A stretch of DNA of 64,000 bases from Frondihabitans australicus (GTDB lineage Bacteria > Actinomycetota > Actinomycetes > Actinomycetales > Microbacteriaceae), in NCBI RefSeq assembly GCF_003634555.1, contig NZ_RBKS01000001.1, positions 3,100,001 to 3,164,000 of the forward strand, read 5' to 3'. Numbering within the stretch: the stretch's first letter is position 1; the number at the start of each line of letters is the position of its first letter. The notes beneath the pieces are model-generated. The model saw only the letters and a program-made list of their open reading frames with translations. It was not told the origin of the DNA and did not search any database. The position numbers were made by a program, and so were the translations under genes. Shown in pieces: positions 34,565 to 43,049 of this stretch.

Positions 34565-35905
34565 ATGCACGTTCACAATGGAGTGGGACGCCGAGAATTC
34601 CTCGCCGGCGGACTCGTCTCGCTCGCAGCTGTAACCCTAGCTGGCTGCTCGGCCAGCGGCGGAACCTCGTCGTCCACGAAGCTGCCGTCGAAGCTGACCG
34701 AGCCGACCAAGAAGGTCACCATCAACTACGCCGGCGCCGCGTATTCGGCTGCCGACATCAAACCGGTGATCGCCGCGTTCGAGAAGGCGCACCCGAACAT
34801 CAAGGTGAACTACCTCGCCGATCCGTTCGAGAACTTCAACAGCATCCTCGGCGCGCAGCTGTCGGGTAAGGACAAGTCGATCGACGTGTTCGACGTCGAC
34901 ATGCCCCGCACCGACGCGTACCAGAACCGCGGCTGGCTGACTGACATCACCGCCTTGTTCCCGGATATCAAGAGCCAGGTCGACCCGGGGTCGCTCGCCG
35001 CGACCACCGTGGATGGGAAACTCGTCGCCCTGCCGTACCAGACGTCGACGAACTTCATGTACTACAACAAGAAGCTCCTCAAGGCGGCCGGGGTCGCATT
35101 CCCCTCCGCCGACCCGTCCCAGCGTCTCACCTGGGAACAGATCGCCTCTGACGCAGCGAAGGTGAAGGCGGCGGGCGCGAAGGACGCCATCGTGTTCGAC
35201 CAGATCGACCGGTACTACCAGCTGCAGCCGCTGTCCAACAGTGCCGGCGGCGGTCCCGGCGCCGACGGCAAGGACAACCTCACCCCCGACTTCACCAACG
35301 CCGGCTGGGTGAAGGCGATGACCTGGTACGGCGACCTGTTCAAGAATGGTCTGTCGCCTCGAGGCGTCACCGTGTCCGAGACTCCGAACCTGTTCGCGGC
35401 CGGCAGCGTCGGTTACTTCCCCGGCGGCCCTTGGTGGGCTCCGCAGTTCGAAGCGAACAAGGACCTCGACTTCGGCATCGCCCCGTTCCCCAAGTTCGCC
35501 GGCGGTACCGCCGCGACTCCGACCGGTGGCTGGTCCCTCGGACTCAGCCCCACATCTCAGAACAAGGACGCCGCCTTGATCTTCATGAAGTTCATGGCGA
35601 TCGACAACGGCGGCTACTCGCAGTACCTCACCGCCCTCGCCGTCCCGCCGTCGAACCTGAAAGGCAGCGCCACCTTCTACAACGGCGCCGCGTTCAAGGA
35701 CCCGCGCCTTGCCGGAGCGGTCGACCTGATGAAGTACGAGCTCGCCAACACAGCCATCATCCGCCTGAAGTCCGTCGGATTCGTCGAATTCGAAAACCTC
35801 ATCACCAAGGCCTACGACGACATCATCAACGGCGCCGACGTGAAAACGACCCTGTCGAGCACGTCCGCGCAGCTGAAGAGCGCCTGGGCCCAGTACAAGA
35901 GGTAA
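34565..35905 (+). CDS. ABC transporter substrate-binding lipoprotein (family 1, CUT1 type)
   Basis: The 446-residue product has a twin-arginine-like start (GRREFLAGG) running into a lipobox LAGCSAS, giving Cys-anchored extracellular lipoprotein. The body is a family 1 sugar-binding fold: YSAADIKPVIAAFEKAHPNIKVNYL, LPYQTSTNFMYYNKKLLKAAGV, AAGSVGYFPGGPWW and NKDAALIFMKFMA. ATG 34565 follows AAGGAGAC. It is flanked by perfect hairpins (34511-34538, 35929-35963), a layout often used to raise binding-protein mRNA over permease mRNA. Substrate presumably the ribosyl compound handled by the upstream hydrolases. Confidence 0.92.
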   Translation: MHVHNGVGRREFLAGGLVSLAAVTLAGCSASGGTSSSTKLPSKLTEPTKKVTINYAGAAYSAADIKPVIAAFEKAHPNIKVNYLADPFENFNSILGAQLSGKDKSIDVFDVDMPRTDAYQNRGWLTDITALFPDIKSQVDPGSLAATTVDGKLVALPYQTSTNFMYYNKKLLKAAGVAFPSADPSQRLTWEQIASDAAKVKAAGAKDAIVFDQIDRYYQLQPLSNSAGGGPGADGKDNLTPDFTNAGWVKAMTWYGDLFKNGLSPRGVTVSETPNLFAAGSVGYFPGGPWWAPQFEANKDLDFGIAPFPKFAGGTAATPTGGWSLGLSPTSQNKDAALIFMKFMAIDNGGYSQYLTALAVPPSNLKGSATFYNGAAFKDPRLAGAVDLMKYELANTAIIRLKSVGFVEFENLITKAYDDIINGADVKTTLSSTSAQLKSAWAQYKR

Positions 35906-35928
35906 CCCCCTCCCGCACCATCCCCGAC

Positions 35929-35963
35929 GCCGTGCGGCGGCACCTAATCCGCCGCCGCACGGC
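35929..35963 (+). terminator. Intergenic hairpin after the binding-protein gene
   Basis: Perfect 12-bp stem: GCCGTGCGGCGG (35929-35940) with CCGCCGCACGGC (35952-35963), 11-base loop, no T run. Likely protects the upstream binding-protein message from 3' decay and reduces read-through into the permease genes. Confidence 0.7.
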
Positions 35964-35985
35964 ACCCAAGCCGGAGCACCACACC

Positions 35986-36927
35986 ATGTCAGCCAGCAGC
36001 ACCGCCCTTCAGCACGCCCAAAAAAGCCGGGCCGCCGCGCAAGGTCGCAGCAATCACCGCACCCGGCGGAACACCCTCGCAGCGGTTCTCTTCCTCGCCC
36101 CCACCGTCATCCTCATCGTCGTCCTGCGCCTGCTGCCGACGATCACGGCGATCAACCAGTCCGTGCACCAGGGCGTCCCCGGAAGCCTGAACCCGCCCAC
36201 GTTCGTCGGCGGGCAGGTGTTCATCGACCTGTTCCAGTCCGCCTCGTTCTGGCAGACCGTGGAGCAGACGCTGATCTTCAACGTCATCGTCAACCCGCTG
36301 CAGATCGTCTTGTCGCTGCTGTTGGCCGTTCTGCTCACCAGGGGACTGCCCGGCAGTGGGCTGTGGCGCACCATCATCTTCCTGCCCGCCGCCGTCCCCA
36401 TGGCCGGCTCGGCCATCGTCTGGGGCCTCGCCCTGGAACCCAATGGCCCCGTCAACGGCGCCCTCGAGGCCCTTGGCCTGCCCGGAGGCCGGTTCCTCAC
36501 AAGCCCCAGCGACGTCGTCGGCAGCATCATCCTCATCGCCAGCTGGATCGGCGTCGGCTACTGGATGATGTTCCTCATCGCAGGCCTCAACGACATTCCG
36601 GGCGTGTACTACGAAGCGTCGAAGATCGACGGTGCCGGTCCCATCCGCACGTTCTTCTCGATCACGATCCCGCTGCTGCGCCGCCCGCTGCTGTTCGTTC
36701 TCGTCGCGGACACCGTGTCCAACTTCGTCCTCTTCGCTCCCGTGCAGATCCTCACCAACGGCGGCCCGCAGGGGAAGTCGAACTTCCTCATGTTCGACAT
36801 CTACAACCAGGCGTTCAACCTCTCCAACCCCTACACCGCCGCCGCCGAGCTGATGGTGCTGCTGGTCATCATGATCGCCATCGTGACCGTCCAATTCAAA
36901 CTTCTGGGCTCGGGAGACGACGAATAA
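35986..36927 (+). CDS. ABC sugar transporter permease, MalF/UgpA-type
   Basis: The 313-residue membrane protein starts with a basic cytoplasmic tail (KSRAAAQGRSNHRTRRN) and has about six membrane helices. The inner-membrane EAA loop is YYEASKIDGAGPIRTFFSITIPLLRRP, which contacts the ATPase. Starts at ATG 35986 after the hairpin. Pairs with the next permease, whose start is 1 base after this stop. Confidence 0.92.
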   Translation: MSASSTALQHAQKSRAAAQGRSNHRTRRNTLAAVLFLAPTVILIVVLRLLPTITAINQSVHQGVPGSLNPPTFVGGQVFIDLFQSASFWQTVEQTLIFNVIVNPLQIVLSLLLAVLLTRGLPGSGLWRTIIFLPAAVPMAGSAIVWGLALEPNGPVNGALEALGLPGGRFLTSPSDVVGSIILIASWIGVGYWMMFLIAGLNDIPGVYYEASKIDGAGPIRTFFSITIPLLRRPLLFVLVADTVSNFVLFAPVQILTNGGPQGKSNFLMFDIYNQAFNLSNPYTAAAELMVLLVIMIAIVTVQFKLLGSGDDE

Positions 36928-36928
36928 C

Positions 36929-37765
36929 ATGACCCAGAAAAAAATCGCCCGAGGCCTTTTGACGGCCCTCGCCATCGTCGTCTCCCTGCTGTTCCTGCTG
37001 CCCGTGCTGTGGCTTCTGGCCAGCACGTTCCGCACCTCGAACGAGACCTTCGCCGACAGCTCCCCGCTGAGCTGGGCGGTGCTGTGGCCGCAACATTGGA
37101 CGCTGGTGAACATCAAGTCCGCCATCGACAACGGGTTCCTGCTGAACCTCTCCAACAGCCTCATCGTCGCCGCGGTCACCATTGTCGTCGGCTTGGCGAT
37201 CAGCGCCATGTCCGCGTTCGCCCTCGCCGTCATCCCGTTCAAGGGACGCGCCGCGACGTTCTCCATCGTCGTCCTTAGCTTCCTCGTCCCCTTCGAAGCG
37301 ATCGCCATCCCCCTGTCGCAGAGCTTCAGTCAGTGGGGACTGACGAACACGATGCTCGCTCTGATCCTCCCCGGGCTCGGGAACGGGCTGGCCGTGTTCA
37401 CTCTCCGCCAGTTCTTCCTCGGCGTCCCCACTTCCCTCGCGGAGGCCGCCGAACTCGACGGTGCCGGATGGTGGCGGATCTTCTGGTCCGTGTACCTTCC
37501 CTTGTCCCGACCGGCGATGATCGGCGCCTCTCTGATCCTGTTCCTGTTCCAATGGCAGGCATACCTGTGGCCGATCCTCGTCGTGTCGAACCAAACCCTG
37601 GATCTGGCACCGGTCGCGATCGCGAAATCGTTCGGTGCGTTCACCACCAACTACGGTCAGGTGTTCGCGGAGACCGCCGTCCTGGCGATCATCCCCGCCA
37701 TCGTCCTGCTCGCCCTGCAACGATTCTTCGTCGCCTCGGTCGCCACCACCGGAAGTAAGGAATGA
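36929..37765 (+). CDS. ABC sugar transporter permease, MalG/UgpE-type
   Basis: The 278-residue, about six-helix membrane protein has the EAA loop LAEAAELDGAGWWRIFWSVYLPLSRPA. C-terminal end overlaps the kinase start by 4 bases (ATGA). No ATP-binding subunit is encoded in the operon, as is usual for actinobacterial CUT1 systems that share an MsiK-type ATPase encoded elsewhere. Confidence 0.92.
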   Translation: MTQKKIARGLLTALAIVVSLLFLLPVLWLLASTFRTSNETFADSSPLSWAVLWPQHWTLVNIKSAIDNGFLLNLSNSLIVAAVTIVVGLAISAMSAFALAVIPFKGRAATFSIVVLSFLVPFEAIAIPLSQSFSQWGLTNTMLALILPGLGNGLAVFTLRQFFLGVPTSLAEAAELDGAGWWRIFWSVYLPLSRPAMIGASLILFLFQWQAYLWPILVVSNQTLDLAPVAIAKSFGAFTTNYGQVFAETAVLAIIPAIVLLALQRFFVASVATTGSKE

Positions 37766-38637
37766 GCGGCCACCGCGTCCCCACCGTCGCCGTCGTCGGC
37801 TCCGTCAACCTAGACATCGTCGTCACCCTGGACAGGGTCCCGGCGCGCGGCGAGACCGTCTTCGGTACCGATTACAGCGAAGCCCACGGCGGGAAAGGTG
37901 CCAACCAGGCCATCGGCGCGGGACGGCGCGTCCCCACCGCCCTCATCGCCGCTGTCGGCACCGACACCGCCGGAGGTGCCGCCCTGAAACACCTCGCCGA
38001 CCGTCGTGTCACCGTGAAACACGTCACGCAGCAACCCGTTCCCACCGGCAGAGCGTTCATCACGGTCACACCCGACGGCGAGAACGCGATCACTGTGCTG
38101 CCGTTGGCGAATTCGCTCCTCACCGCCGACACGGTCACGACGGCCCTCGACGACATCCGTCCGGCCGCGGTCCTCGCGCAACGGGAGACCCCCGACGAGA
38201 CCGTGCACGCCGCCGCCGAGTGGTGCCGCGACCACGGCGCCCGTTTCATCCTCAACGCCAGCCCGATCGCGCCGGTCAGCCAGTTCTTGCTCACCATCGC
38301 CGACCCGCTGATCGTCAACGAAGAAGAAGCTCTAGGGATCCTCAAGATTACCGCCGACGACCAAGTCCCGTTGAAAAGAGTCGCCGCGCAACTTGGCTCC
38401 CTCACCGCCAGCGCCATCCTCACCGCTGGCTCTGATGGGGCTTATGTCGTCCAGGCGGGCACCGTCACACGGGTCCCAGCTACACGCGTCGACCCGGTGG
38501 ACACGACCGGTGCCGGCGACGAATTCGCGGGCACCCTCGCCGCAGAACTTGCCCAAAGAACACCCCTGATCGAAGCCGCCATCCAGGCCGGCGAGGCGTC
38601 CGCGGCTCTCATCCAGGTGCCCCGCGACGACAGGTGA
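37762..38637 (+). CDS. Ribokinase-like PfkB-family carbohydrate kinase
   Basis: Phosphorylates a sugar, most likely ribose, at the cost of ATP. The 291-residue protein has VVGSVNLDIVV (10-20), the sugar-binding GGKGANQAIGAGR (43-55), IVNEEEA and the PfkB signature with catalytic Asp, DTTGAGDEFAGTLAA (about 247-261). Close in pattern to RbsK (GSVNxD, GGKGANQA). Translationally coupled to the permease. Together with the upstream nucleoside hydrolase it would channel freed ribose to ribose-5-phosphate. Confidence 0.9.
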   Translation: MSGHRVPTVAVVGSVNLDIVVTLDRVPARGETVFGTDYSEAHGGKGANQAIGAGRRVPTALIAAVGTDTAGGAALKHLADRRVTVKHVTQQPVPTGRAFITVTPDGENAITVLPLANSLLTADTVTTALDDIRPAAVLAQRETPDETVHAAAEWCRDHGARFILNASPIAPVSQFLLTIADPLIVNEEEALGILKITADDQVPLKRVAAQLGSLTASAILTAGSDGAYVVQAGTVTRVPATRVDPVDTTGAGDEFAGTLAAELAQRTPLIEAAIQAGEASAALIQVPRDDR

Positions 38638-38674
38638 CCTGCCCGGTCACCCCACCATGAAGAAAGAAGCAACG

Positions 38675-40600
38675 ATGCTCGGAATCAGACAGCCACGCCT
38701 CATCTTCTCCGCCGCCACCATCGCCGCGCTGGTCGCCGCGGCCGGTGTCGTCGGAATGACCACCTCAGTCGCCGCACCCGCCCACGCCGACCCGCTCTCT
38801 CCGCACACCGGCGCTCGACCCAGCACCTCCAGTGCGCCGCACGCGGGTCCCGGCGGTCACGTCTACTACATCGACTCGACCAACGGCAGCGACAGCAACA
38901 CCGGGCTCAGCAAAACCTCCCCGTGGAAGAGCCTCGCGAAGGTCAACTCGTCTACCTTCAAACCCGGCGACGTCATCGCCTTCGACCGCGGCGACACGTT
39001 CACCGGCGCCGCCACCCTTTCCAGCGGCGGCACCGCCGCGAACCCGATCACCGTGACCGCCTACGGCACCGGTGCGCAGCCTGTTCTCACCAATCCCGGC
39101 CAGTGGAACATTCTGGTGTTGGACGCCTCCTACATCTCCGTCAAGGACCTCGCGTTCACCAACAGCGCCGTGTTCAACAACGACGACGGCACCGGCATCA
39201 CCGGACCCAAGTACGAACTCTCTGGGGCCGTCGACATCACCGCGAACGGCGACTACGCCCTCGTCCAGGACAACGTCTTCACCGACGTCGGCGTCGGCGT
39301 GAAGACGTACGGACAGTACTCCGACATCGAACACAACAGCTTCGAAAACCTCCAGATCGCGTTCGTCGGCGAAGACAGCGGCAGCCAGACCTCCTACGGA
39401 GCCATCGGGGTATCCCTCGACAACAGCAACGAGCACGTCGCATACAACAACTTCATCAACTGTCGTTCCACGGACAGCCCCTACGGCGCCGACGGCGGCG
39501 CGATCGAAATCGAAGGGTTCGACTTCGACAAGAACGACATCACGATCGACCACAACTACTCGCGCGGCTCCCAGGGCTTCCTCGAAGTCACCGAAACCCA
39601 CAGCTCCAACGTCAACCTCAGCTACAACGTCTCCGACGACTACCAGCAGTTCATCGCCTGGGACACCACCACGACCCCGGACGCGTACACGGCCAGCAAC
39701 AACACCGTCATCCGACGCCACGACAGCTTCAGCTCGCCGCTGTTCGACATCTACTACTACCGTCAGGCAGGCCCCACGCCGACCGCGTCGTGGATCACCA
39801 TCCAGAACAACATCTTCGACACCCCCTACCAGTCGGTGTTCGGCGTGTTCGACTTCCCCCACGACCACAACCTTTTCTACGGAGGACCCAACAACGCCGA
39901 CCCGCTCGGCTACCCGCAGGGCACCGCGGTGCAAACCGAATACGCCCTCGGCACCGGCGACCTCATCGCCGACCCGCAGTTCGTCAACTACGCCACCGGC
40001 AACCTTCGCCTGAAAGCCACCAGCCCCGCCATCGACAACGGAGCCGCCACCACCACCGGCACCGACCTCGCCGGAAAGCCCACCAACGTCGGGGCCGGCG
40101 TCGATATGGGCGCATTCGAATACCAGGGAACCGAACCCACCGCGGATGCAGGCCTCGTCGACGGCGGCTTCGAGAACCAGACCACCGTCGGCTACACCAC
40201 CACCCCGTGGCGCCTGGGCGGGTCCCTCTACTCCGGCATCGACGTCAACCAAGGCAAAGCCCACTCCGGCCTGAACGACGCCTACCTGGCATCGTCCGGC
40301 GCCGGCTACTGGGGCTCCGTAGAACAGACCGTGACCGTCACCCCGCACTCCCTGTACCGGTTCTCCATCTGGGAGCGGAACTCCGCCAACATCGACCAGG
40401 GCTACATCGGCGCGAAAACACCATCCGGCACCATCCTCGGCGAAGTCCGCCAAGGAACCGCGTCCGACTACACGCACTACATCGTCACGTTCAACAGTGG
40501 CAACAACACCAGCGTCGACCTCTTCGCCGGCTACTGGGGCCCCGGCCCCTCCGCCTATGCGCAGCTCGACGACGCCGCACTGACAGGACCTACCTCCTGA
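38675..40600 (+). CDS. Secreted right-handed beta-helix protein with C-terminal carbohydrate-binding-like domain (copy 1)
   Basis: The 641-residue product has a signal peptide (basic MLGIRQPRL, hydrophobic core, cleavage near AHADPLS). The N-terminal motif HVYYIDSTNGSDSNTGLS is typical of DUF1565/pectate-lyase-like beta-helix proteins. Parallel beta-helix coils follow (VKDLAFTNSAVF, YSDIEHNSFENLQIAF, VAYNNFINCRSTDSPYGADGGAIEI, ITIDHNYSRGSQGF). The last approximately 150 residues (VDGGFENQTTVGYTTTPW, GSVEQTVTVTPHSLYRFSIW, GYWGPGPSAYAQLDDAAL) look like a CBM4/9-type jelly roll. ATG 38675 is preferred: GAAAGAAG upstream; ATG 38657 has no ribosome site. Polysaccharide lyase or hydrolase is inferred, not proven. 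Follows the kinase gene by 37 bases. Confidence 0.82.
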   Translation: MLGIRQPRLIFSAATIAALVAAAGVVGMTTSVAAPAHADPLSPHTGARPSTSSAPHAGPGGHVYYIDSTNGSDSNTGLSKTSPWKSLAKVNSSTFKPGDVIAFDRGDTFTGAATLSSGGTAANPITVTAYGTGAQPVLTNPGQWNILVLDASYISVKDLAFTNSAVFNNDDGTGITGPKYELSGAVDITANGDYALVQDNVFTDVGVGVKTYGQYSDIEHNSFENLQIAFVGEDSGSQTSYGAIGVSLDNSNEHVAYNNFINCRSTDSPYGADGGAIEIEGFDFDKNDITIDHNYSRGSQGFLEVTETHSSNVNLSYNVSDDYQQFIAWDTTTTPDAYTASNNTVIRRHDSFSSPLFDIYYYRQAGPTPTASWITIQNNIFDTPYQSVFGVFDFPHDHNLFYGGPNNADPLGYPQGTAVQTEYALGTGDLIADPQFVNYATGNLRLKATSPAIDNGAATTTGTDLAGKPTNVGAGVDMGAFEYQGTEPTADAGLVDGGFENQTTVGYTTTPWRLGGSLYSGIDVNQGKAHSGLNDAYLASSGAGYWGSVEQTVTVTPHSLYRFSIWERNSANIDQGYIGAKTPSGTILGEVRQGTASDYTHYIVTFNSGNNTSVDLFAGYWGPGPSAYAQLDDAALTGPTS

Positions 40601-40618
40601 CCTGACACGGTCACCCGC

Positions 40619-40653
40619 CTGCCCCGGACCACAACACCAACGGTCCGGGGCAG
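40619..40653 (+). terminator. Hairpin between the two beta-helix genes
   Basis: Perfect 12-bp stem: CTGCCCCGGACC (40619-40630) with GGTCCGGGGCAG (40642-40653), 11-base loop. No T run. It could end the lacI operon or limit expression of copy 2. The remaining spacer to 40878 shows no gene. Confidence 0.65.
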
Positions 40654-40878
40654 GCCTCCACACTTCCGCATCAGCCCCAACACCTGCCCGGCTTACCGCC
40701 ACGCGCACGGCCGCACCATCCGGATCCGGACGGCACCCACCACGCCGTCGCCCGCACACACTGCCGGAGGTCGACCCGGCCGTGCCTTAAAGCTTCACGA
40801 ACCGGCATCAACCAGCCGACGTGAGGAACACCGTGGCGCCTGCCAGGCACCGCCGATCACATGAACGCAGGAGGACCA

Positions 40879-42741
40879 ATGAAGATCCATCGCAAGTTCA
40901 CCGCCCTCGCCGCAGCGGCAGCCGTCGCCGCAGCCCTCACCGGTGCCACCGCCCTCGGCGTCGTCGCCCCCGCCCAAGCCGATCCACTCTCACCGCAGAC
41001 AGGCGCAAGGGTCACGACGTCAGGGAACCCCACCGCTCCATCCGGTAGCCACGTGTACTACGTCGACTCCACGTCCGGATCCGACACGAACACGGGACTG
41101 TCCGCCACGAGCGCGTGGAAGACCCTGGCCCGCGTCACATCGGCCACCTTGAACCCCGGCGACGTCGTCGCGTTCAAGCGAGGAGAGACCTTCACCGGAT
41201 CCGCCACCATCTCCGCAGCCGGCACGACTGCGAAACCCATCGTCGTCACCGCCTTCGGTTCCGGCGCGCAACCGATCCTCACCAATCCCGGCCAACTGAA
41301 CATGCTGGTGCTGAACGCCGCCAACATCCAGGTCCAGAACCTCGCCTTCCAGAACGGCGCCACGTTCACCACGGGACTCGGCGACACCAACTACGAGAAC
41401 AGCGGAGCCGTCGTCGTCACCAGCAACGGCGCGAACGACCTCGTCCAAGACTCCACCTTCACCAGCGTCGGACTCGGCGTGAAGCTGTACGGGCTGGGCT
41501 CGCAGGCGATGCACAACACGTTCCAAAACCTGGTCATCGCCTACAACGGGCCCGACCCGCAAGGCGTCGCCACCTCGTACGGCGCCATCGGTGTCTCCTC
41601 GGACAACAGCAACCAGCGCATCGCCTACAACGACTTCATCAACTGCCGCAGCACCGACAGCCCCTACGGCGCGGACGGCGGAGCGGTCGAAGTCGAAGGG
41701 TACGAGTTCGCGAAGAACAACATCAGCATCGACCACAACTACTCCCGCGGATCCGAAGGGTTCATCGAATCGGCGGAGACCACGTCGTCGAACGTGACCG
41801 TCAGCTACAACATCAGCGACGACTACCAGCAGTTCATCGCCTGGGACACCACGACCACCCCGACCGGGTGGCTCGCCGTCAACAACACCGTCGTGCGGAC
41901 CCTGGACAACTCAAGGCTGTTCGACCAGTACTACTACCGACAGGCGGGCCCGTCGTCCGCGGCAAACTGGATCACCATCCGCAACAACATCTTCGTCGCG
42001 AACGCGTGGCTGTCCATCTTCAACTTCCCCCACGACCACAACCTGTTCAGCAGCACCGTCGGTCTCGGATCCGCCACCGGCTCCACCTTCGCGAAGGGCC
42101 CCGGCGATCTTTACGGCGACCCGGCGTTCGTGAACGAATCCACCGGGGACCTGCGACTCACCGCGACGAGCGCCGCGATCGACAACGGTGCCGCCTCCAC
42201 CTCCACCACCGACCTGTTCGGCAACCCGACCAACGTCGGACTCGGCACGGACATCGGTGCCGCCGAGTACCAGAGCAACCCCACGGCCGGAGCGAACGTA
42301 GTTTCCGACGGAGGGTTCGAGTCGCAGTCCACGATCACCGCGACGACCACACCCTGGTACAGCGTGGGAACCCATGCCAGCGGGGTCGACGTCAACGCCG
42401 GGAAGGCGCACACGGGCCTCAACGACGGCTGGTCGTCCACCACCGGCACCGACTGGGGTGCCCTGGAACAGACCGTCCCGGTGACGGCGAACACCACCTA
42501 CCGGATGACCGTGTGGGTGAAGAGCTCTGCCAATGACGACAACGCTTGGATCGGAGCCGACACCACCTCCGGCACCGTCCTGAACCAGATCAGTCACGGC
42601 GCGTCCTCCACCGGGTACACCCGATATCTGGTGTCGTTCACCAGCGGAAGCAACACCAGCGTCGTGCTGCACGTCGGCTTCTACGGGCAGGGGACGACGA
42701 CTTTCGAGGAGGTCGACGACGTCAGCCTGCAGAGCATCTGA
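40879..42741 (+). CDS. Secreted right-handed beta-helix protein with C-terminal carbohydrate-binding-like domain (copy 2)
   Basis: Paralogue of the preceding gene with the same layout. It has a signal peptide (MKIHRKFTALAAAAA to AQADPLS), HVYYVDSTSGSDTNTGLS, beta-helix coils with identical stretches (NFPHDHNLF, CRSTDSPYGADGGA, ISDDYQQFIAWDTTTTP) and the terminal jelly roll (VSDGGFESQSTITATTTPW, FYGQGTTTFEEVDDVSL). 620 residues. ATG 40879 follows CAGGAGGACCA; an in-frame ATG at 40861 has no such site. Conserved Asp/His-rich coils around CRSTDSPYGADGGA and DHNYSRGS are candidate active-site positions. Confidence 0.82.
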   Translation: MKIHRKFTALAAAAAVAAALTGATALGVVAPAQADPLSPQTGARVTTSGNPTAPSGSHVYYVDSTSGSDTNTGLSATSAWKTLARVTSATLNPGDVVAFKRGETFTGSATISAAGTTAKPIVVTAFGSGAQPILTNPGQLNMLVLNAANIQVQNLAFQNGATFTTGLGDTNYENSGAVVVTSNGANDLVQDSTFTSVGLGVKLYGLGSQAMHNTFQNLVIAYNGPDPQGVATSYGAIGVSSDNSNQRIAYNDFINCRSTDSPYGADGGAVEVEGYEFAKNNISIDHNYSRGSEGFIESAETTSSNVTVSYNISDDYQQFIAWDTTTTPTGWLAVNNTVVRTLDNSRLFDQYYYRQAGPSSAANWITIRNNIFVANAWLSIFNFPHDHNLFSSTVGLGSATGSTFAKGPGDLYGDPAFVNESTGDLRLTATSAAIDNGAASTSTTDLFGNPTNVGLGTDIGAAEYQSNPTAGANVVSDGGFESQSTITATTTPWYSVGTHASGVDVNAGKAHTGLNDGWSSTTGTDWGALEQTVPVTANTTYRMTVWVKSSANDDNAWIGADTTSGTVLNQISHGASSTGYTRYLVSFTSGSNTSVVLHVGFYGQGTTTFEEVDDVSLQSI

Positions 42742-42800
42742 CCGGCGCGGCGTCTGATCTCTGACACCGCCCACACGCGCCCGCACCGCGGGTGCCGCAG

Positions 42801-42870
42801 CGTCCTCGCCCGTGACCGAGGACGACCGGCTTCGACCGGACATTGCCATAGGGGACAGTGTCCGGTCGAA
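42801..42870 (+). terminator. Two successive hairpins between the beta-helix gene and lysR-2
   Basis: First: CGTCCTCG (42801-42808) with CGAGGACG (42817-42824). Second: perfect 12-bp arms TTCGACCGGACA (42831-42842) and TGTCCGGTCGAA (42859-42870) with a 16-base loop. No T runs. The first is a plausible terminator for the beta-helix gene. The second could be a second terminator or a dyad operator for lysR-2. The rest of 42742-43049 holds nothing recognisable. Confidence 0.55.
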
Positions 42871-43049
42871 CGCTGCCGGCAACAGCCGCGACACACGCCG
42901 GAGCAGACCCACCGGCGGGACCCACCGGCGCTACCCAGACGCCGTGGAGAGGATCAGGTCGCGACACCCAGCCTGGGCGCTCGAACCGCCTGGCGAGCCA
43001 GGTAGAGTCCGCTGCGAGCACGTGTCGCCCCGAGGTCGAAGGAGGATCA

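Noticed and set aside
38765-40759. Open frame of about 660 codons antisense to the first beta-helix gene
   Set aside because: Val/Gly/Asp-rich antisense shadow typical of high-GC DNA; the sense strand has signal peptide, motifs and a paralogue.
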